From NCBI GenBank assembly GCA_921293015.1, contig OV121090.1, positions 15,903,304 to 15,967,303 on the forward strand: DNA of 64,000 nucleotides, read 5' to 3'. This DNA is from Phorcus lineatus. Taxonomy: Eukaryota; Mollusca; Gastropoda; Trochida; Trochidae. The notes beneath the pieces were generated by a model. It saw nothing but the letters and a program-made list of their open reading frames with translations. It was not told where the DNA came from and ran no database searches. Both the position numbers and the translations under genes were made by a program. This document shows positions 12,791 through 24,486 of this stretch, piece after piece (the first letter of the stretch is position 1; each line of letters begins with the position of its first letter).

Positions 12791-14254
12791 AGCCCTCAAT
12801 AAATTAAATAAACTGCGAATCCCTTACATCCCAGAAATTTTGCAGCATACATCTAACTAAACTTTCCTCTCTGTACATATGGATATAGCTGTACTGTGTA
12901 TGCCATTTGAGCAAGTGCCTTGTAAGGCTTACATGGAAATGGAGAGCTACAAATGCACATGTGTAGTAGCGTTGAGAGTGGTTACATCAAGAAAGGACCA
13001 CAAAGCCACTGGGATCTGAGGTGATCATGGTTTTGTTACAAAAGTATGCCATAAAGAAAGCCTGAAACATATTAAAATAACAACAGAAGTCCACATTCAA
13101 TAAATGATATGTACATCACATTGTGCAAATATAAATACATCCAATTGCACCTGTATAGTCTGAATATGCAACATGGTATTTAAAGATAAATAAATCATTA
13201 ATACATGATGATTTAAGAATTAACTTATAATATGTCGTTACACATAGATATCCATATACGTGAATCATAACTAACGTTGCCAATAGATTACAATGACAAT
13301 CATTAATACCATTATAGCAAATACGCATGATAACTTCACATGTGTTCTTTGTATTACTTAACATGTATTATAATAATAATATTAAACATGTGACAAACAT
13401 TGATTTAGACATTAAAATATACATTTAAACAAACTTGGCAATAATGAAGACCACAACGTACCAGGTTGGTATGACCTGAACTGCTGCATACCAAGCAAGT
13501 TGGTCCATTGTCATGTGTATGAAACTTTCAAATGCTCTGAACACAGATTTTTTGTTCGGGACAAACTGAACCAATTTTAACAACATTTCTGCTTAGAAAT
13601 TGTAATTGTTAATTTCACTTTGATATAGATATTGTGCCTTTTTGGTCCCTCACTATAGATACAGGGGTCTTCCCCAAAAACATTATCTTTTTCTGTCGTA
13701 ATTGAAAGGATAAGCGTAAAACTTCTTCATTGAAGCATCCTTTTCAGTTGCTGTGTAAGGATAGTTTTATTTGCTTCAAATTTCCCCACATCTTGAATAC
13801 AAATAAAACAATAAATACAAATCAAAGAATTTAGATGGGTGGAAGTTTTGATATATGATTTTTACCTTTTTCAAGAAATTATTTGTCTTGTTTATTTGCT
13901 TTTTTTGTCCAATGATTCATAGAAGTTCCACCTTAAAAGCTATTCCTCTTCCCCTGAAAGAAATCTAGAATGCTGGAATTTTCTGTACTAGTAAGTAATA
14001 ATTGCATGTTTGGTGATGACTGATGACAGATTATGTGTCATGTTTTTGTTTTGAAATAAATATAATGAATCATTAAGAGCTAAAGAGCCAAGATTTAAGA
14101 GGTTGCAATGCAGGATTAAGAAGCTTGATTAGCATCTATCAGTTTTTGTCCGGTTTCTACCACTGCCGCCACAGCTGATTGTATGTGGCTGTAACTTTTA
14201 CCCACTACAGTTTTCAGAACTCATATACATCTTACTTATTCCCTGAGAACATGT
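12791..14254. other. Unassigned non-coding stretch
   Basis: Directly after the LINE tail there may be its 3' UTR, but no poly(A) or microsatellite end is clear. The rest is AT-rich with no gene or repeat structure I can name. Confidence 0.4.
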
Positions 14255-14900
14255 TTTGACATGCTCATATTGAAAGTTAAATGTCAAGGTCGCGAAATAT
14301 GAATTTCATACAAGAATTAGTTAGGTATATTTGAACTCTAGAGAAGTACCAAAATTTGAAAAGGTTTTGCATGGCTACAATTGGTCAAAGCTCAAGGTCA
14401 CAGTTAGGTTACGACTCATGCATGGTTTTTTGAAAATGCCTTATTTCAATTATTAATATAAACTTTTAATAAGAGGATTGATGTAGTCAATGAAAAATGC
14501 CGTTTCATATAGGTATGAACTTATATGTTAAACATTTATTTATTATAGCCCCTGAAAATTCTTTTGACATGCTCCTATTCCTATTCTATTCAAAGGTCAA
14601 GGTTGCGAGTAATGAAATCATTAAAAAGTCCTTGTAAACATGAAAAATGTTTTTGTGCTGTTAGGCTCTAGTTTTGTGCTGTGAGGATTTAGTTTTATAT
14701 ATCTTCTATGGGGAGGTACCAAAATTTTGAAAAGGTTTTTGCTGCAATTGGTTGACAAGTTCACAAAGAGATCATGACTTTTTAATGGTTTTACCAAAAA
14801 TGCTTTATTTCAACTATGAACACTTTTTATAATTATTTGATTGTTAAAGTAAAAAAGAGGCATTGTTTGTATGACCTTGAATATGAAAGGTCACATTGGT
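14255..14900. repeat. Dispersed repeat family R2, copies B and C in tandem
   Basis: Two successive diverged copies of the block order seen at 7735-8225, starting near 14255 and 14545. Each runs from TTTTGACATGCTC through GGTACCAAAATTT(T)GAAAAGGTTTT to a CATGACT/ATGGTTTT block. The second copy ends with GACCTTGAA. The period is roughly 300 bp. Non-coding. Confidence 0.75.
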
Positions 14901-14997
14901 AACATATTGCTTGCTAAGATAAACCTAGCACTACATGATGATTAGGTAACATCACTAGGTATGATACAACCAACACTTGATGACATCAATACACCTG

Positions 14998-15245
14998 GTC
15001 ATCATCAAGTGTTCCTTGCATATCTGCAAGCGATAATACCAAGTCATCATCAAGTGTGGATGTATCTCTGCTAGTGATAATACCAAGTCATCATCAAGTC
15101 CTGGGTGTTTCTCTGCTAGCGATAATACCAAGTCATCATCAAGTGTGGATGTATCTCTGCTAGCCATAATACCAAGTCATCATCAAGTGCTGGGTGTTTC
15201 TCTGCTAGCGATAGTAACAAGTCATCATCAAGTCCTGGGTGTATC
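14998..15245. repeat. 44/45-bp minisatellite, six units
   Basis: Units beginning GTCATCATCAAGT start at 14998, 15043, 15087, 15132, 15176 and 15221, so lengths alternate 45, 44, 45, 44, 45. The body reads TCTCTGCTAGCGATAATACCAA with a variable middle. Neighbouring units alternate between GTGTGGATGTATC and a CCTGGGTGTTTC-type middle, suggesting an 89-bp dimer as the amplified unit. The minus-strand frame with repeated LDDDLVLSLAE is a by-product of the repeat. It lies about 190 bp upstream of a DHX35 exon acceptor, inside the intron. Confidence 0.93.
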
Positions 15246-15432
15246 CTAGCCAGCAATTTTTCAAGTTTTCTTTTCAAAGAGGGAAGAAAAGGATTGGTTG
15301 TTTGTAGTCAGAAGGCTTTGCATTGGTTGTACATATCCCAAATAGTAAATCATGGGAGGAGCAATTGGTAGATGCATAAAGACTGAACTGTACATCATAT
15401 GTTGTTCTAATGAATCTTGTGCTGTTTTGCAG

Positions 15433-15586
15433 ATGATGTGGATTCATTGAGGAGATGTATCACAGCAGCATTCTTCCCCAACGCTGCACGACTGCACTAC
15501 ACCGGAGTCTACCACACAGTGCGCGACCAGCACACACTGCACATCCACCCAACCTCCGTGCTCTTCCCCGAACCACCACCACACTG
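15433..15586 (+). CDS. DHX35: DHX35-like DEAH-box RNA helicase, exon encoding part of the C-terminal OB-fold
   Basis: Third-from-last coding exon of a DHX35-type DEAH-box RNA helicase, a nuclear protein associated in animals with spliceosomal complexes. It is preceded by a polypyrimidine-AG acceptor ending at 15432. It encodes DDVDSLRRCITAAFFPNAAR, then HYTGVYHTVRD and LHIHPTSVLFPE, ending in PPPH and the first two bases of a Trp codon. The FF-x-NAAR, GxYxTxRD and HIHPxSVL blocks are the OB-fold (oligonucleotide-binding) module found after the helicase core. The GVY/RDxHxLHIHP version matches DHX35 rather than DHX8, DHX15 or DHX38. The donor is GTACAG at 15587. The exon starts in phase 2 of a codon and ends after two bases of TGG, completed at 45825. 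Upstream exons are not in the window or not recognised. Composition is markedly GC-richer than its flanks. Confidence 0.9.
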
Positions 15587-16631
15587 GTACAGTTCCACTT
15601 CCCTCTCTTCCCAGCAGGCACATAGACGTCTATTAGACGTCTATTAGACGTCTAATAGACGTCTAGCCTAGACGTCTAAAAGACGTCTAAATATAGTCTA
15701 ATCTGTGGGACTAGAAAGACGTCTAAGCCTAGACGTCTATTAGACGTCTAAAGGTAGACGTCTATTAGACGTATATTAGACGTATATTAGACGTCTTTTA
15801 GACATTGATTAGACGTCTTTTAGACGTTTATTAGACGTTTTTTAGACATTTATTAGACGTCTTTTAGACATTTATTAGACGTCTAGTAGACGTCTTTTAG
15901 ACTTTTAATAGACGTCTTTTAGACGTTTGTTAGACCTACATTAGACCTCTATTAGAAGTGTAAATACCTCCCAAAATATTTAACAGAAGTCTGAAAAAAG
16001 TTTAACACATGTCCTTTAGTGGTTGTGTTATACCCCAGCATAATAATGTTATGCAGTGGGAACTTCATCAGGTTTCAGAGCTTCAAACAAAAACCTGTAG
16101 TTTGTAAGGCACAATTGCATATTTTAGATGAAAATGGATACAATTAAGCCCAATTTTTTCACATTTAAAACAATATAATGACTAATAATGGATACCATTT
16201 TAGAATTTGATATGGTAACTTAATTTCGTGTTTAGATTTACATTTTCTTATGAATAGATTAAAAATTTTCAAAAAACTAAGTGATGAGCAATTGTGCCTT
16301 GAAAATAAGCAAGAAAAAAGCTCAAATAAGATGAAATATTTATTCAATATAAAAATCTATTTAATGCAATCAACGTATATATTGTAATAATACAAAAATA
16401 TTTGCTTTTATATGTTTTGAAAAATTAACTTTACTTAGAATCAGATTTATCAAATCTTCATATCACTGTCCAAAGCTGAAGATTAATTCTTAAAGTATGA
16501 ATGTCCTGATTCAAGGCCATTTTCTTCCTGCACCCTCGAAGAGCATCTTAAAAGAATTCCGCCGTTCTTGAGAATTGTATCCTTGACTGCGTCCTTGTAA
16601 CAGATTTGTCAAAGTATCTGAAAATAAATTG

Positions 16632-17310
16632 AAACCTTAATTGTTATCTCAACTCATGATCATGGTCAACATTTGTACCTATATATATTCAGATTCAAAT
16701 CAAAATATATGTTAACACTGTTAAATATTCGGTAAGCTACGTGTCCTGAAAAATTCAATATGAATATATACACAGACACCAAATGAAACCATATTACTAA
16801 CAAGAAACTAATAATAGTTGAATCTACGTCATAAGTCAACTATTATAAAAAGGTTCCTATTGCAGTGAATTAAAATGACAGTTATCTGAAAATTAAAATG
16901 TTCTACACTGAATCAGGTTCTCTGCATTTAATAAGGGTGTCTTAATCATTAATATTCCCTATGAAAGTTCGGGTAACAAAATACCAATTAATTGTTATCT
17001 CAATTTATGATTTTGTACATTTGTACCTAAATGTTCAGATGTAAATCAAAATATATGTTAACACTGTTAATTATTTGGTAAGCTACGTGTCGAGAAAAAA
17101 TTGATTTAATAAAAACATAAACGTATAGGCCTACACAGACACCAAATGAAACTTATATATTACTAACTAGAAACTAATAATAGTTGAATCTAAAAAGGTT
17201 TCTTTTGCAGTGAACTAAAATGACAGTTATCTGAAAATGAAAATGTTCCACACTTTAATAAGGGTGTATTAATCATTAATATTCCACTATGAAAGTTCGG
17301 GTAACAGAAA
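16632..17310. repeat. Diverged tandem duplication inside the AGACGTCT element
   Basis: Two head-to-tail copies of roughly 340 bp (16632-about 16985 and about 16986-17310). They share AATTGTTATCTCAA, AAATATATGTTAACACTGTT, GGTAAGCTACGTGTC, ACACAGACACCAAATGAAAC, GAAACTAATAATAGTTGAAT and TATGAAAGTTCGGGTAACA. Small indels distinguish them. Non-coding. Confidence 0.88.
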
Positions 17311-17711
17311 ACCTAGGGAAAGAATTTGGTCATGAATTATTTGGTTTCATTAAAAAAATAGAGAAAGCTATATTTTCCTTCAAATATGTATAATAAAACA
17401 CTACACGCATATTTTGAAGTAGCATCACAAAATTACGAGCTGAAAGTTATTTATGGAAGAGGCTCTACATACCATCAGATGCACGACCATTGAAAACAAA
17501 GGAAAGATATCGACGAATGAGAATCTTGATTACTGACAAGGTAAAACTAATTAGCGTGTCCTATATACAGTAAACATAGTCTTACCTAAACTGTGGACGA
17601 AAAAATCCGTAAGGAACACCACTTCAGATGCGTTGATATCGAGAAATCCCATCTCTTTTGAGAACAAAGGATTGAAAATGGCGCCTAATTAAAGCTGATG
17701 TAAGGGTCGCA

Positions 17712-17785
17712 ACTCTGCATGGCCCAGAGCACTGCATTGACTACAATTTCGATCTGGATTGAAGTTCGAATCTCTTCACCCAGAA
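17712..17785 (+). ncRNA. tRNA-like Pol III promoter remnant (weak)
   Basis: A possible A-box (TGGCCCAGAGCACTG, about 17720) and a B-box-like AAGTTCGAATCTC (about 17764) are spaced as in a tRNA-derived sequence. The stems do not pair well enough for a real tRNA, and no CCA or poly(A) tail is evident. A decayed tRNA-derived SINE head is the likeliest reading if it is not chance. Confidence 0.25.
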
Positions 17786-18249
17786 CATTTCATAATTTTT
17801 CTTCTTATAAATTTGTACTTTTGATAAATATGAATTACATTTGAGTTTTACATATTATTTGATGCAAATATTTTCTTTACCTACAAAATATATTGTAATA
17901 TTCATGTAAAGTGACAGAAATCTTGCAATGTTTAATACCTAATTTTGGAAAGGTTTGTTTATATTCAATAAGCAAAGGAAACATCTTTCAAACTGAAATA
18001 TTAGAGCATTATAATAAAATTGTATGAAAGTGCAGGTCTATCTTAAGACGTCTTTTAGACGTCTATTCAACGTCTAGGCTTAGACGTCTAAATGAAGACG
18101 TCGAATAGACGTCTAATAGACGTCTAAGCCAATTTAGACCTAATTTAGACGTCTAAAAGACGTCTTGTGCCTGCTGGGTTTATTCTCTAACTATGGCAGG
18201 TATCAGTGCTAAGTTCCTCTATTTATCTACTTTGTATTTTCAATCTGGC

Positions 18250-19520
18250 TGTCGCTGAGCTACCAAGTTTTGTTTTGTTGTTGTTCTAAATAATGGGGAT
18301 ACTTGTTCAGAAAGTTATACGCAGACATTCATTAAGGAGAATAAAATTGTCTTCAGTTGGATGTAAAGTACATGTCTGCGCTACCTGACATGAAGTTAAA
18401 GCATGTGTCGCAAAAAATGTGATTTTTGTTTTATACCATATTTTCATACCATATTCCTCATGATGTGCTAAACATATTTTGACAATTCATATCTCAAGAA
18501 AGAGAAAACATTGTCTTTAAATCCATGTAAATTTGTACATGTTTGAAAATAAATAAGGAAAAAGCAAGTGCCACACAAAAAGCTTATTTCTCTATTCAAA
18601 TCATGTGAACTGCATTGCAATTTTTACAGTTGCCTTACTTCTTCAAATATATTCTCAACAACTAGGCGCATTTTGAAATCAATTACATTGTAATAGGAGG
18701 GATAATTGTCTTTGATTTAGGGGTGAAACGGTTTGCTACTACAGTAGTTGAACCGCGACATTTTATGTTGATTTTCGGATTTTGATAGGACTTGATTTTT
18801 TGGTCCATACCGCATATTCAATTTGTGTCCAAAATATCATTTTAATAACTTAAAAAAACAATTATATTTATTCAAAAAGTCAATTATCAAAATTTTGAAA
18901 AATTATTTTCATTAAACGTCTTCAAGTTTCAAAGTGGTATCAATACCTGTCACCATTTTCCCGGAAGTAAACATTCGGAACGATTTAGTTTGATCTTTAA
19001 CTCTCAACAATAGTGTTTGAATGATGTGACTTTTTGAGATCTCGTTCAAAGAAATATGGCGACTATTGGTTTCATACTGAATCGAAAATGTACCAAACCG
19101 AGGGTCCTGTAAAGCAATACGCACTGAACCGAAGCTCAAGTGTACCATTTCACCCCTGATTTGATTTGACATAAGATTTGCCCTATATAAAATAAAGGTG
19201 TAGCAAGTGTCGCAAAAAGGTGACTTTTGTTAATTCTTTATTTTTTTACCTTTTTTCACTCTCTATATCACATAAACCTCTTGGCACATTCTAAATTTTA
19301 AATATCATAATAAAGAAAAAAAGATGATCTTTATTTCCAAATAAAATTGGTATTAAAAAATCAGTAAAGACCCAACAAGCATCACACAAACAGGCAATTT
19401 CTCTAATCATTTCTTGTAAACTGAGAAAGATTTTATCATCTACCTTTCTTTTACACTTCCTATCTATTTAACTGTAGAGCGCTTTATCAACATCTGTATA
19501 TTGCAATAAAGAGAATAGGA
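18250..19520. repeat. Monomer-array TTAA family (R3), internal copy, reverse orientation
   Basis: Aligns to 49350-50090, and in reverse complement to the right part of 36516-39497. Landmarks are GAGCTACC-AAGTTTTGTTT, TGTTCTAAATAATGGG, GAAAGTTAT, AAAGCTTATTTCTCTATTC and AATCATGTGAACTG. Neither terminal TTAA repeat is present, so this is a truncated copy. It is interrupted by the MITE at 18718-19158; the copy at 49251-50277 keeps the uninterrupted site. Confidence 0.8.
18718..19158. mobile_element. hAT-like MITE
   Basis: A 441-bp insertion with ends TAGGGGTGAAACGG (18718) and its near complement CCATTTCACCCCTG (ending 19158). It is flanked by an 8-bp target duplication with one mismatch, CTTTGATT at 18710-18717 and ATTTGATT at 19159-19166. 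The YAGGGGTGnAAC terminus and 8-bp duplication are typical of hAT elements. The homologous repeat copy at about 49850-49875 reads GTCTTCAATTTGACAT without the insert. The 86-codon minus-strand frame within it is non-functional MITE sequence. Confidence 0.85.
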
Positions 19521-21619
19521 TTTGGGACAAAAAAACTTATTTTCTTGTTTGTCCTAAATCTATGAAGTCAATCAACATGAAACTTGGCAGATTTCAAGCA
19601 ACCTTTATTGTCAAAATATTGAAACAAGAGACAATAAAATATGTTAACCAACCTTTTGTACAAATGAGAAATAAAAAAGTAAAAAATGCTGTCGCAAACT
19701 GCCCCACCCCGGGGTACATTGGGACACGACCCAGGGCACATTGGGACAATATACATTTCTGTTGAAAATAATAATTAAAATTACATGACTTCCAATTAAT
19801 ATCATCACAGTGACATAAATAATGGAATATTGCTTGTTGAAGTATCAGGTAAATTTTGAATCATTGTTCTTGGCTTGGGGTTCAATGTTTCCATCTTTGA
19901 TGCTTGTATCTGGTGGTGCAATCATCCAATGTGTCCATCTTGAGTGCTTTTGGTGGTCCAATGGTTGCATCTTTGGTGCTTGTATCTGGTGGTCCCATTT
20001 GGTCATATTGGGTGATTCTGGTGGCCCATGTGTGGGACATGTAGATGCTTGCAGCTTGAGGTCCAAGTTGCAGTGATTTCTGGTCTATTCTTAAGAAAAT
20101 AAGTCAAAAGTTCCTCTTCAATGAACACATTTCAGTCCAGTTGGTATATATGTGATTATATTTAAAGAAATGTCCTGATTCGTAAATACCCTGGGATATG
20201 ATGTTCCCAATAATTCTGCAACATAAAAGGTTGTCATTGTGACCACTGCATGGGTTAACTGCCAAGCATCTTCGTCCTGATTGTAGAATTTATTCAAGGG
20301 ACTGTACACATTCTGTCAAGTTTTAGTGTTTTGGCTGCAAGGGGTTACATGACTCTGGTTGTTGTCTAGCAGATCGATGGAGCACCTTATTTTCAACACT
20401 AAAATTTGCGTGGTAAACAGAGTGGTCAAGCCACTCACTGAAAACTGTTGTGGTTATTAATCCAGCAATGTGGCCAGTTCCTCTGGAACCAGCAGGAGCC
20501 CCAAGTTATCAGTAGATCCTTGAAATGCACTTTGAAGATATTAATACTTCTAATTTATTATTATCATTTATGATTTATTATGATTTTTAGTATTTCATAT
20601 AGACAAAACAAAGAGTGTGTGCTTCAGATAGATTTGTTACGATTCGACCATCGGGACAATGTCAAAATGTACCGGTGCACATTGAGACACTGTCCCAATC
20701 TGCCCCATTAGCACTGTCCCAAACTGCCCCGATGACCAATAAAAGGGTCATATGTCCCCATATTGGTAACTTGAAATAGCATGTCAAGTAATTACTTCTT
20801 AGAACTTAGCATAATGACAGAACTCTCCAGAACAATAAGTATCAACTAGGTTCCGTAAATCATCTTTACATCAGATCATAATTACTAAGATGCTAAAATT
20901 TTCCTCCAACTATAGAAATTTGAATATTACTTTCTAATGAGTGAACTACACCACATTTTCAGTCATTAGCATCATTTGACACATGGTGTATGATGTCACT
21001 TCATGTGATATTGACAGTTTCTTTTTCCTTCTTTTTGATCACTAGATATCTATGGTGTCCCAATCTACCCCATGTCCCAAACTGCCTCGGTCTCCCCTAT
21101 ATACTAAGCGAATTATATGATTTAAAACATGCACAATTGAAAAATTCATTGCTAAGAAAAATAATAGATTAGGTCCCTTCTTTATGAAGTGGAAACAATT
21201 ACCTGCCATTCTTTACTCTAATTGAAGCGCTCATAAAATCCACAAATACTCATTGTCCAGCGTACTTTACAACGATGTTATTTCTGAATGGCTATCCTCA
21301 CTGATAATTGTATTATTTCCAGATATGTTGGCTTTATGACATGTACATTGCCTACTGTGTAGTATGAACTGTAAACATGAATTGAAATGGAATTTAAAAA
21401 AATAATTTTTAAATAAATAAAAATTACATGATTTATAAAGTTGGAAATAAAGACTATTTCCATTATTTGTGTGTGAATGTTAAAGGAATAGAGTAGCCTC
21501 AACCATCATGTAAATCATATTTCAGCCAAAATTAACTTAAATGAAATTAATTGAATTTGGCAGTGAATTGAGAATGCTTGACTATGATTTTATAAAGTTA
21601 TACGTAGAAGATGTTTAGA
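19521..21619. other. Non-coding block with recurrent CCCAAACTGCCCC / TACATTGGGAC motifs
   Basis: Clusters at 19686-19750, 20645-20735 and 21055-21100 repeat GTCCCAAACTGCCCC, GTCCCAATCTGCCCC and their complements (TACATTGGGACA). The arrangement, with direct and inverted copies around 19.7 and 21.1 kb, suggests a decayed inverted-repeat element, but the boundaries are not clear. Between them (19880-20080) is a small TGGTGGTC/CTTGTATCTGGTGG-type degenerate repeat. No gene is recognised. Confidence 0.45.
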
Positions 21620-21880
21620 TAGTTGAAAATTTTATTTCAGTTTCATATTGATTTGCGCATGCGCTTTCATTATTAATAGAGTTATAGAGCCCAAACAAGT
21701 TTACTTCGGTTATAAAAACCATTCTAGAGGTGATAGAAGTTTCATTCAAAGTGGCAGGTAAGTATCATTCATTTGTACTGCAGTATTTAATAACTAGTTT
21801 TGTATAGAGCGATATTTACAATAATGCGCCATGTAAACACACGTGGCAATGGAAAATTCAGCCACCGGTACTGATTATGC
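21620..21880. repeat. R3 family fragment, left-end part, reverse orientation
   Basis: Reverse complement of the segment at about 31970-32240 and 36600-36890. Shared words include GCGCATGCGCTTTCATTATT, AACAAGTTTACTT, GGTTATA(G)AAACCATTCTAGAGG and GGCAGGTAAGTATCAT, then GAAAATTCAGCCAC. It is truncated on both sides. Confidence 0.75.
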
Positions 21881-22509
21881 ATCAAAGATCGACTGAAATG
21901 ACCCATGGCAACTTTGGTGATTCATTAAAATGTAATCTAATTTTCTAGTAACTTGAATTTAAATTTTCGAAATTGGCCAATAAACAACTTTAATAGGGTT
22001 TTTTCTGATCACCAGCTAATTAGCACCAGTGAACAGAACTGAACTGGCCCGTGGTCACTGAGGCGTGTCCAGCCGCGTGTCCTGCCGCGTGACGTGCTAG
22101 TTGGCACCAGTATAACCTCCTTAATGAAAATACCAACAGCATATCTCACTATTTTAACAACTGTTTAAACATAATTAAAGTCATCTAAACAACTATGACC
22201 TTCGATAAATTGATGTTTGATATATATATATATATTTAATTATTTGTATTGTTCCAAGCAAAGGACAGTTTTTAATACGATGCTATGCGGACTATCCCAT
22301 AGCATTTGTAGATCAATTACGACGTCTGCCAAATGTTGTCACAACAATCAGACTGGTTTAACTAGTCTTATTCTTTTATGACACACAGGTGGCCGTTATG
22401 TAATCCTATCACATTCAATTTCAGTCCTTGATTTAATGGTCTCTACTTATACCTTTTGAATTTTCAAGCCTTGGACCCGTCAAGCAGAATATATGTCCTG
22501 TCATAATGG

Positions 22510-23689
22510 TGACGTTCACTAATGCCTACATGGAAGAATGCCTACAGTCATATCAAAACATCTTCATGCACCAGTGGCTCTAAGATTAACAACCTTCACC
22601 CTATTAGCAAAGTGGAATGTTCCACCGGGGCAAACAATGAAAACAAAATACCATAAAGTTAGCACATCGATATTTTAAGATTTAATTTATCAATGTTAAA
22701 AAAAAATTAAAAACATGCCTTTATCACAATATTTCTACAAACATATTTACAACATATACATTTATTGTGACATAGTCACTTTTGTAAAAAATTATAAAAA
22801 TGTTTTTGTCACAACATTTCTACACATTTATATACATGATCTTTTTTCAGTACTATTTTCAACTGCTAATAATTTGGAATACACCTTACATGAGAGTTTA
22901 TTACTTTATTTATTATCATTTCACAACTGTATAATAATATCGGTACAACCATATGATCAAATGCTTTGAATAGATAATCTGGTGGTAAATCTAAATTTCT
23001 TGCTTTTGATTACAACCAAAACATTGCTTTCAGGCCTTGATCTCTTAAAGCTTTCACGGCAACATTAAATTTTCTATTCTTAAGAAAAATTATTCCAAGA
23101 TAAGTATAACTATCAGAAATTTTAAAAATAATATCACAGAAATTGACTTTTCTAAAATTTACCCTTGCAGTTCCAGATCCAAACGCAACCCCTTTAGTCT
23201 TTTCGATGTTTACATTCAACTTCCACTTTTTACAATAACCTCGAAAAACATTGATATTATGCTGTAACTCATCCGGGCTTTCAGCAAATAAAACCATATC
23301 ATCGGCATACATCAAAACAAAAATCTTTACAAAGCCATATATATTTTCAATTTCGACACCATTGCATTCATTAGTGGACAGATATCACTCAACGTCATTT
23401 AGAAACAATGAAAAAAGAAGTGGTGACAAATTTTCTCCCTGGTGTACACCTTTACAACAGTTAAAATAAGCAGAGTCATTTCCAACTTAAGAAACACAAG
23501 TCTTAATATCATCATACATATTACAAATTATTTTAAAAACCCTTGCTCAGTGTCTCTTTCTTAATCTGTTAGCTTGTGCTCTATTGTACAGTTTACTAGT
23601 GTGCAGGTAAGCGTGTCGCTGTCACAACAATCAATGTAGGCATTGTTCCTTGTAGGCGTTTTTCCCTGTAGGCATTATTAACCCTAACC
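22510..23689. mobile_element. Insertion with imperfect TIRs and a 10-bp target duplication
   Basis: GTCATAATGG occurs directly at 22500-22509 and 23690-23699, and the homologous copy A (about 6659-6680) has a single equivalent site, so this is a true insertion. Near its ends are imperfect inverted repeats: AATGCCTACATGGAAGAATG (22521) and, in reverse complement, AATGCCTACAGGGAAAAACG ending at 23676. The GCCTACA word is itself repeated within each end. The body contains a minus-strand LINE fragment (23010-23469). Whether the LINE lies within a DNA element or the whole is a composite is unresolved. Confidence 0.65.
23010..23469 (-). pseudogene. LINE reverse-transcriptase fragment with YADD catalytic motif
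   Basis: Minus-strand translation at 23315-23010 starts MMYADDMVLFAESPDELQ and continues KWKLNVNIEKTK, then YLGIIFLKN: the catalytic YADD box, the thumb region and the YLG motif of a non-LTR reverse transcriptase. Upstream, across a frame break and a stop, 23469-23316 reads CKGVHQGENLSPLLFSLFLN, the motif that precedes YADD (normally QGx-x-LSPxLF). It is truncated at both ends, so it is non-functional. The catalytic Asp pair is intact, suggesting a moderately recent origin. Confidence 0.88.
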
Positions 23690-24486
23690 GTCATAATGGC
23701 GTAATCTTGGCATTCGACTGATACTTAGTTTATTGTCACGGCTTCCAGTCATTATGAACCAATGAACTTGTAGAATATATATTTAACCAATAAATTAAGA
23801 GAAGGAGATTTGGCTCATGCACTTCTACCGACCATGACACTCATTTAAAAAAGGACATCGTGAATAACAGATACCAACATTCTTTAGGATTACATAGGAT
23901 GTTTCTAACGCTTGCGCCAGATATGTTTTCATGTCATTGATGGTTAAATTCAAAGACAGAGATATTGCCACACAGTGTGAGATGTTATATTAGATAACAA
24001 TAAAATATATGTTAGTTAAATACAAACGAATCATCAACTTAAGTACTAAGTTGTCATGAAAGTGAAGTAAAAGAAAATATTTTTTTCTACAGTAAACATT
24101 CAACTTTGTTTTACATTGTCTCCCATTTATTACAAAAACTTTCATTTGTTTTAGACAATTATGAACTTCATATCGATAAATACATGATATATAACACTAC
24201 GTGTATCCCATAGTGGTAGATCTCTCACTGACCAATAAAGAGAACATGGGGGAGAGTTTCAGCCCACGATCTTATTGAGACCTTGCGTTTGGAACGTTTT
24301 GCACTACTCAAAGATAACAAACACCATCTTTTTCACTGCACACAATAAAAAAATCTTTTATTTCTGCAAACCCTTGTGCAAACAACACCATCTGAAAATA
24401 TTATTAAACCATTTATATTATTAGCATTATAGATAGACAAAAAATCTATTCAAATAAACACCCTAGAAACACTATAATCTAAGTTT

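Larger units (their letters stand above)
15610..18178. mobile_element. TIR element with AGACGTCT-palindrome subterminal arrays
   Basis: The ends are perfect 13-bp inverted repeats, CCCAGCAGGCACA at 15610-15622 and its complement at 18166-18178. Both run straight into dense arrays of the self-complementary TAGACGTCTA word (15623-about 15955 and about 18047-18165). The 2.1 kb core is AT-rich, without a transposase frame, and contains a diverged direct duplication. A clear target duplication is not visible; TT flanks both sides. The element begins 24 bp after the DHX35 exon end, so it lies just inside the intron. It looks non-autonomous. Superfamily not determined. Confidence 0.75.
21885..24250. 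repeat. Dispersed repeat family R1, copy B (interrupted)
   Basis: Homologous to 6066-6850 over 21885-22509 and 23690-23850. It extends to about 24250, where it matches the reverse complement of 50900-51250 (for example GTGGTAGATCTCTCAC). A 1.18 kb insertion at 22510-23689 splits it. Non-coding. Confidence 0.8.

Noticed and set aside
1..15432. Earlier DHX35 exons (helicase core)
   Set aside because: I searched by eye for the segments that precede the OB-fold (for example the NYKGL-type block) in + strand frames and found none. A short exon could have been missed; a translated search with DHX35 would settle it.
17712..17785. Functional tRNA gene
   Set aside because: A- and B-box-like words are present, but the T, D and acceptor stems do not pair. 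At most a SINE relic.
18912..19172. 86-codon minus-strand ORF
   Set aside because: It lies within the hAT-like MITE, uses its terminal repeat as the N-terminus and has no recognisable domain.
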